Source: Candidatus Bathyarchaeota archaeon (GTDB lineage: Archaea > Thermoproteota > Bathyarchaeia > Bathyarchaeales > Bathyarchaeaceae). From it: a DNA stretch of 9,332 bases. The stretch's first letter is position 1, and every line of letters begins with the position of its first letter. Below are positions 6,499 through 9,332 of the stretch, piece by piece. Under the pieces are notes generated by a model. That model made no database searches, was not told the origin of the DNA, and worked only from the letters and a program-made list of their open reading frames with translations. The stretch is taken from the NCBI GenBank assembly GCA_026014605.1, contig JAOZIC010000007.1, positions 1 through 9,332 on the forward strand. Direction: 5' to 3'. A program made the translations under genes and the position numbers.

Positions 6499-6585
6499 GA
6501 AACCCGATGGGAAATCGTTAAAGCGATGCTTGATGACTTTCCATACCTGAAAGCAAAAACAATGGACTATCTCAGAGTCCATTAA
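6487..6585 (+). CDS. Probable 32-residue small protein
   Basis: ATG 6487 opens a 32-codon frame ending in TAA at 6583-6585. The product begins MSPTETRWEIVKAMLDDFPY and ends KTMDYLRVH. It is a mixed-charge, partly amphipathic helix-like peptide with a central WEIVKAMLDDF segment; there is no signal peptide or membrane segment. I do not recognise it. The case for a real gene is its setting: a TATA-like box about 30-40 bases upstream, an inverted repeat around the start, and a perfect hairpin with a T6 tract at the end. Together these make a self-contained transcription unit in an otherwise gene-free spacer. An overlapping frame in this region (from GTG 6333) is less convincing. The evidence is structural only, so chance remains possible. 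Confidence 0.45.
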   Translation: MSPTETRWEIVKAMLDDFPYLKAKTMDYLRVH

Positions 6586-6600
6586 CTTTCACTATTTTTT
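6561..6600 (+). terminator. 8-bp hairpin and T6 tract ending the small gene
   Basis: AATGGACT (6561-6568) pairs perfectly with AGTCCATT (6576-6583) around a seven-base loop. The stem reaches the first base of the stop codon. A run of six T closes the segment at 6595-6600. This is a classic intrinsic-terminator layout on the plus strand. Confidence 0.55.
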
Positions 6601-6608
6601 GGTAGATA

Positions 6609-6631
6609 ATGAATCCGTAGTGCGGATTCAT
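6609..6631. promoter_or_regulatory. 9-bp palindrome directly upstream of a TATA box, possible operator
   Basis: ATGAATCCG (6609-6617) and CGGATTCAT (6623-6631) are perfect reverse complements around TAGTG. The right arm abuts the TATA-like block of the 6682 gene. The symmetry and position fit a dimeric regulator binding where TFB and TBP would sit. It has no T-run on the plus strand, so a terminator is less likely. Confidence 0.45.
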
Positions 6632-6676
6632 AAATAATTAATTACTGATTGCTCGCTGTTTTACTCGGATAGGTGT
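6631..6676 (+). promoter_or_regulatory. Promoter and ribosome binding site of the 6682 gene
   Basis: TAAATAATTA (6631-6640) is a good TATA candidate and predicts a start near 6662. AGGTG at 6671-6675 then lies six bases before TTG 6682. That spacing favours TTG 6682 over the in-frame GTG 6673, which is part of the Shine-Dalgarno sequence itself. Confidence 0.5.
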
Positions 6677-6681
6677 TACCA

Positions 6682-7407
6682 TTGAGTGAGTTTGCTCCAA
6701 TTCCAGAGAAATTAAGCGAACGCAAGATTATTGTTTACAAGTCTCGAGTAGATCCAACGATAGTGAAGCTTACTGCAGAGAAAATGAAATACAAATTGTT
6801 TTCTAAGTTAACTTTTTCAAAGAACCGCAGTGAAGAAATCCGGGTTGTTTCTGTTGACAAATATTACGAACCATATGTTCTAATTGACGCAAAATATCAT
6901 GTCAAATATTTCCGTAAACGGGTTTATGTTCTTGATGTTGACGATGAAACTGAGGACGTTGAGATTTTAGGTAATTCCTTTGCGCCTGAAACTGATGCTG
7001 CTCCTTCTTCAAGTGTTGCTGATGATGCCCGCAGAATAGTCAGGTTGGAGGCTCAGATGTGGTCGTCTTATAGCGATAAAGTGTATCTTGTGCTTAACCG
7101 TGATGGGGAAGAAATTCCTCCTGATCAGGTGCCTGCTGCTCCTTCTGAGGACCACCCTGAAAAGATTTTGGCGGAATTCAAGAAGGATGGTGTTGTTGAG
7201 CTTTCTCCTCAAAAAGAGATTGAGTTGGTTAAATCTAAGGTTATTAAGCGGCCTTCAGAGTCTGCTCATATTGACGATGAGTTGTTTTTGGTTTCTGAGC
7301 ATGCCGTGATTTACAGCCCAGTGTATGAAATTACTTTTCGGAACGTAAAAACTGGTGAGGAGCGTCTAGTAAAAATAGACGGTGTTACCGCAAAAATTGT
7401 TTCTTAA
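6682..7407 (+). CDS. Conserved-looking protein of unknown function, 241 residues
   Basis: I do not recognise this protein. From TTG 6682 it begins MSEFAPIPEKLSERKIIVYK. Three parts can be seen. A basic N-terminal region (to about 90) contains a Tyr-rich block, VDKYYEPYVLIDAKYHVKYF then RKRVYVLDV. An acidic, Ala/Ser/Pro-rich middle runs from about 90 to 160. The C-terminal region ends in YSPVYEITFRNVKTGEERLV and KIDGVTAKI, a beta-hairpin pattern reminiscent of PepSY-like domains, though that likeness is weak. There is no signal peptide or membrane helix, and no cysteine pair for zinc. Its coding strand is T- and G-rich with many T-ending codons, unlike serS and the surface-protein gene, whose coding strands are A- and C-rich. 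It converges on the winged-helix gene with 15 bases between stops. Confidence 0.8.
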   Translation: MSEFAPIPEKLSERKIIVYKSRVDPTIVKLTAEKMKYKLFSKLTFSKNRSEEIRVVSVDKYYEPYVLIDAKYHVKYFRKRVYVLDVDDETEDVEILGNSFAPETDAAPSSSVADDARRIVRLEAQMWSSYSDKVYLVLNRDGEEIPPDQVPAAPSEDHPEKILAEFKKDGVVELSPQKEIELVKSKVIKRPSESAHIDDELFLVSEHAVIYSPVYEITFRNVKTGEERLVKIDGVTAKIVS

Positions 7408-7421
7408 CGTGGTTACGTTAA
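7404..7421. terminator. Shared hairpin between two convergent stops
   Basis: TTAACGT (7404-7410) pairs perfectly with ACGTTAA (7415-7421) around GGTT. The stem contains the stop of the 6682 gene and lies one base beyond the stop of the winged-helix gene. On the minus strand a T5 tract (complement of 7392-7396) follows about ten bases later. It may terminate both transcripts. Confidence 0.5.
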
Positions 7422-7422
7422 T

Positions 7423-7701
7423 TTAGATGTCTGGGTCGTTGTTTCCGAGAAGGCTAGAGATGTCTTTGTATTTTGTTAGGTATTTTTCGCCTTTTTCGGT
7501 AATTTCGTAACTGTTTTTGTTGTCGTCTTCTTTGATTTCAAGAAGCTCCATTTTGGTAAGAAACGACAAATATTCATTAAGTTGTGCAAAACTCAGGTTG
7601 GCTCGGTACATTATTTGTGTTTTTAGGCTCCCGCCTTTGGCGATGTTTAGTATTTCTGCTATTATGTATAGGCGGTCTCTGCGTTTGCGACTGTCTTGCA
7701 T
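7423..7701 (-). CDS. Small winged helix-turn-helix transcriptional regulator
   Basis: A 92-residue DNA-binding protein of the archaeal HTH_45 type. Helix 1 is about residues 10-21 (DRLYIIAEILNI), followed by the KGGSLKTQIMYRANLS turn region. A long recognition helix follows (about 37-53, FAQLNEYLSFLTKMELL), then a beta wing with KNSYEITEKGEKYL (about 62-75). These stretches are the family's hallmarks. There is no effector domain, so it probably acts as a dimer through DNA contacts alone. GAAGG (complement of 7711-7715) lies nine bases before the ATG. Its target is unknown; the palindromes at 6314-6401, 6609-6631 and in its own upstream region (7768-7822) are candidates by proximity only. It converges on the 6682 gene and diverges from the small basic gene at 7928. 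Confidence 0.85.
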   Translation of the reverse strand: MQDSRKRRDRLYIIAEILNIAKGGSLKTQIMYRANLSFAQLNEYLSFLTKMELLEIKEDDNKNSYEITEKGEKYLTKYKDISSLLGNNDPDI

Positions 7702-7761
7702 GATATTTAACCTTCTTTAGTAATGTTCTATATTATTTGTCTATGCTGAAATGGATTTTTT

Positions 7762-7771
7762 GTAAATAAAA
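7762..7771 (-). promoter_or_regulatory. Possible TATA box of the winged-helix gene
   Basis: On the minus strand TTTTATTTAC (complement of 7762-7771) would start transcription near 7739 and leave a leader of about 38 bases that keeps the GAAGG site. A second candidate, AAATAATATA (complement of 7729-7738), would start inside the ribosome binding site. Confidence 0.35.
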
Positions 7772-7822
7772 GGGGTGTTTCTTGCTTGTACATATTGCTG
7801 TACTCGTAATATACCCCCTTTT
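7768..7822. repeat. Inverted repeat in the divergent promoter region
   Basis: AAAAGGGG (7768-7775) and CCCCTTTT (7815-7822) are reverse complements 39 bases apart, between the divergent winged-helix gene and the 39-residue gene. The left arm overlaps the possible TATA box of the regulator. The arms are low in complexity, so chance is possible. A CCC-TTTTT-GGG mini-hairpin with T6 (7816-7833) overlaps the right arm. Confidence 0.3.
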
Positions 7823-7852
7823 TGGGCTTTTTTGGCGAAAAAATACGTAAGG

Positions 7853-7860
7853 CTTATATT
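7853..7860 (+). promoter_or_regulatory. Likely TATA box of the 39-residue protein gene
   Basis: CTTATATT at 7853-7860, preceded by CGTAAGG, predicts a start near 7883 and a leader of about 45 bases. Ribosome binding before ATG 7928 is weak (GAGTAGAGA at 7915-7923). Confidence 0.4.
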
Positions 7861-7927
7861 CAGTAAAAGCGACCGCTGTTTTGCAATAACCTAAAACTCC
7901 CCTGGGATTAGCTTGAGTAGAGATAAA

Positions 7928-8047
7928 ATGAAACGTCGCGCCTTTCGTCTTCGTTTTTTGATTGATACAATCAAAAACAAGAAAGCAAAGAAGGAAGTAA
8001 TCGACGAATACGTCAGTTTGATTTCACAGATGAGCCGTAACAACTAG
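7928..8047 (+). CDS. Probable 39-residue basic small protein
   Basis: ATG 7928 opens a 39-codon frame ending in TAG at 8045-8047. The product starts MKRRAFRLRFLIDTIKNKKA and ends YVSLISQMSRNN. It is strongly basic at the front, with Arg and Lys alternating with hydrophobic residues, then a charged helix-like segment (KKEVIDEYVSLISQM). Such a peptide could bind nucleic acid, membrane or a protein partner; I do not recognise it. Support comes from a good TATA-like box upstream, mixed C- and T-ending codons like the neighbours, and a perfect palindrome over the stop followed by T-rich DNA. It sits in a 384-base gap between two minus-strand genes that would otherwise be empty, and converges on the ATPase-acetyltransferase gene. 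Confidence 0.5.
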   Translation: MKRRAFRLRFLIDTIKNKKAKKEVIDEYVSLISQMSRNN

Positions 8048-8052
8048 TTGTT
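8039..8052. terminator. 14-base perfect palindrome over the stop of the small basic gene
   Basis: AACAACTAGTTGTT is its own reverse complement and contains the stop TAG (8045-8047). T-rich sequence follows on the plus strand (8051-8080, including a T5 run). With no central loop it would make only a short RNA hairpin, so it might instead be a protein-binding site. Confidence 0.35.
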
Positions 8053-8084
8053 CTGGTTGTTTTGGACCATTTTTAGTTTAGTCA

Positions 8085-9332
8085 TTACTTTGTCCAGAGC
8101 AGATACACTTTTGTTTGTGCCAAAAACCCTAAAATCCGCAACATTTTGGCAAGTTTGATGTTGTCTGCGTTGTTTATCACTTGTTCGTAGTCTGCTTTTT
8201 TTATGAACGCCTGTTTGTTGCTAATTATTCTTTTTCTGTAGATTCCTGAAACCTGTTTTAGTGCTTCTTTGGTTTGGTTGATTTGCGTTTTTGTCATGTT
8301 TTCCAAGTTGTGCAGGTTCATTTTTTGGGACGTAAGAAACACTGGGTTGAATTTTAGGTCTTTTAGTTGTTCGATTATTTGTAACGTTTTTGGGTCTGGT
8401 ATTGTTTCGGCAATTTTTTTCATGCCCGCCTTTTCGAAGAATGGGTTGTATTTTGCCATAACCGCAACTGTTTCCACGTATGGTTTACCCGCATGCTCCA
8501 GGGTTTCTGCTACAATTTTTGCGCCAAGTCCGATGGTTCGGTATTTTGGGTGGATGACCACTCTTGAGATTCGGATAAAGTCGCGGTTTACTTCTTGGAT
8601 TGGAACATTTCTTCCTAACGCTTTTCGTCGTCCGGTTACGCTGATTGGCGGTGACCCGTAGACTATTGCGCCGACTGTTTCTTGGTTTCTTTTCATGGCG
8701 AAGATTTTGTGGTAAACAAACATTTTCGAGTCGCGGTAATGGAACGGTGCTAACTGTTTGTAGTCTTGTTTGGTTCCTTTTGTTATGGTCATTTCTTTGA
8801 TTAGGCTGCATTGCCTGTTTGGTTTGTTGGGGTAGTAGTTGACTTGGATTTCTTTTCCGAACCGTTTGTGGATGTGAACCGACGGTTTCAAATCATCAAA
8901 GAGGTCTGTGTGGGTTGTTGCCACAAAGACCGCCTTGTTTTCTTCTCTTGCGATTTTTTGGATGTTGTATGACACGATTTTAGCTGTATCTCTATCCAAT
9001 GTGGAGCAGAACTCGTCTGCGAACCAATATTTCTGGTTTGATTCTATCATTTTGGCGAGTCTGTAACGGTATTTTTGTCCGTCACTGAGTTGGCTGTATC
9101 TGTGTACAAAAAGGAAGGCGTCGTTCAAGCCGACCCGTGACAGCAACGTTAAGCCTTGGTCAAAGTTTTTTCCTATGGTGTCAATTAATGGCTTGTTTTG
9201 GTCGAATTTGATGTCGTTGATGTTCACTGCTTCTTTGCCCAAGTCTGCCTCTAACGCTTTCAGTAACACACTTTTTCCGCTTCCGCTGTCGCCCGTGATG
9301 TAGACTATGTCGTCTGGTTTGATTTTGAGTTC
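8085..9332 (-). CDS. ABC-type ATPase fused to a GNAT acetyltransferase (COG2401-like), 5' end outside the window
   Basis: The frame runs off the window edge, leaving 415 visible residues. A GTG at 9269 is in frame but lies directly behind the P-loop, so it cannot be the true start. From the edge, residues 14-21 are Walker A (GDSGSGKS). The ABC signature LSDGQ is at 82-86, Walker B YWFADE at 102-107, the D-loop STLD at 110-113, and a switch His in TTHTD at 139-143. Residues about 190-310 form a GNAT domain with the acetyl-CoA loop RTIGLGA (265-271). About 100 Lys-rich helical residues end the chain. This domain pair is the known archaeal family COG2401, an ATPase fused to a predicted acetyltransferase with unknown substrate. 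No membrane segments are visible, so it is not a transporter by itself. It may couple ATP-driven dimerisation to acetylation of a protein or RNA. Confidence 0.88.
   Translation of the reverse strand, partial: ELKIKPDDIVYITGDSGSGKSVLLKALEADLGKEAVNINDIKFDQNKPLIDTIGKNFDQGLTLLSRVGLNDAFLFVHRYSQLSDGQKYRYRLAKMIESNQKYWFADEFCSTLDRDTAKIVSYNIQKIAREENKAVFVATTHTDLFDDLKPSVHIHKRFGKEIQVNYYPNKPNRQCSLIKEMTITKGTKQDYKQLAPFHYRDSKMFVYHKIFAMKRNQETVGAIVYGSPPISVTGRRKALGRNVPIQEVNRDFIRISRVVIHPKYRTIGLGAKIVAETLEHAGKPYVETVAVMAKYNPFFEKAGMKKIAETIPDPKTLQIIEQLKDLKFNPVFLTSQKMNLHNLENMTKTQINQTKEALKQVSGIYRKRIISNKQAFIKKADYEQVINNADNIKLAKMLRILGFLAQTKVYLLWTK

Noticed and set aside
6333..6521. Hydrophobic 62-codon frame on the plus strand
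   Set aside because: It crosses promoter-like repeats, overlaps the better-supported small gene and has no ribosome binding site at its GTG; its Cys/Leu-rich content looks like translated AT-rich spacer.
6673..6681. GTG 6673 as the start of the 241-residue protein
   Set aside because: This GTG is part of AGGTG, which is well placed as the ribosome binding site for TTG 6682.
8485..8811. Arg/Asn-rich 108-codon frame on the minus strand
   Set aside because: It is an out-of-frame reading of the GNAT domain, which has clear family motifs.
8085..9269. Complete ATPase-acetyltransferase gene starting at GTG 9269
   Set aside because: The frame stays open to the window edge and encodes the Walker A motif just upstream of that GTG, so the gene is longer and truncated by the window.

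Overview
The window looks archaeal. It holds an archaeal-type seryl-tRNA synthetase, the archaeal/eukaryotic ribosomal protein eS1 (S3Ae), TATA-like boxes about 25 bases ahead of likely transcript starts, a long PKD-repeat surface protein and a COG2401-type ATPase-acetyltransferase fusion, all in a moderately AT-rich genome. A Bathyarchaeia-like lineage is my best guess. That is an inference from gene style; no marker in the window settles it.

Layout. 1-1404: serS, with a promoter region before it. 1409-2061: a hairpin directly after serS that overlaps the likely TATA box of the eS1 gene, then the eS1 gene itself. 2062-2369: a gene-free spacer with a 3' hairpin and the promoter of the next gene. 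2370-2879: an unrecognised coiled-coil protein. 2880-3000: a convergent spacer with a terminator for each strand. 3001-6159 (minus): a secreted, membrane-anchored protein with a DUF4114-like domain, three Ig-like repeats and six PKD repeats. 6160-6672: a 513-base spacer rich in inverted repeats, holding a probable 32-residue protein gene. 6682-7407: an unrecognised 241-residue protein. 7423-7701 (minus): a small winged-helix regulator. 7702-8084: a divergent promoter region and a probable 39-residue basic protein gene. 8085-9332 (minus): the ABC-type ATPase fused to a GNAT acetyltransferase, cut by the window edge inside or just before its nucleotide-binding domain.

The genes do not form one pathway. 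serS and eS1 are translation housekeeping. The rest is accessory: a cell-surface adhesion-like protein, a regulator, an ATPase-acetyltransferase of unknown substrate, and four genes of unknown function, two of them very small. I see no CRISPR array, tRNA, rRNA, insertion sequence or defence cassette.

The most unusual signals are in the non-coding sequence. Short perfect hairpins recur at gene ends, four of them containing a stop codon. The 6300-6640 spacer stacks a distant 11-base inverted repeat, a triple heptamer repeat, and three hairpins around a tiny gene. The 6682-7407 gene is also compositionally unlike its neighbours.
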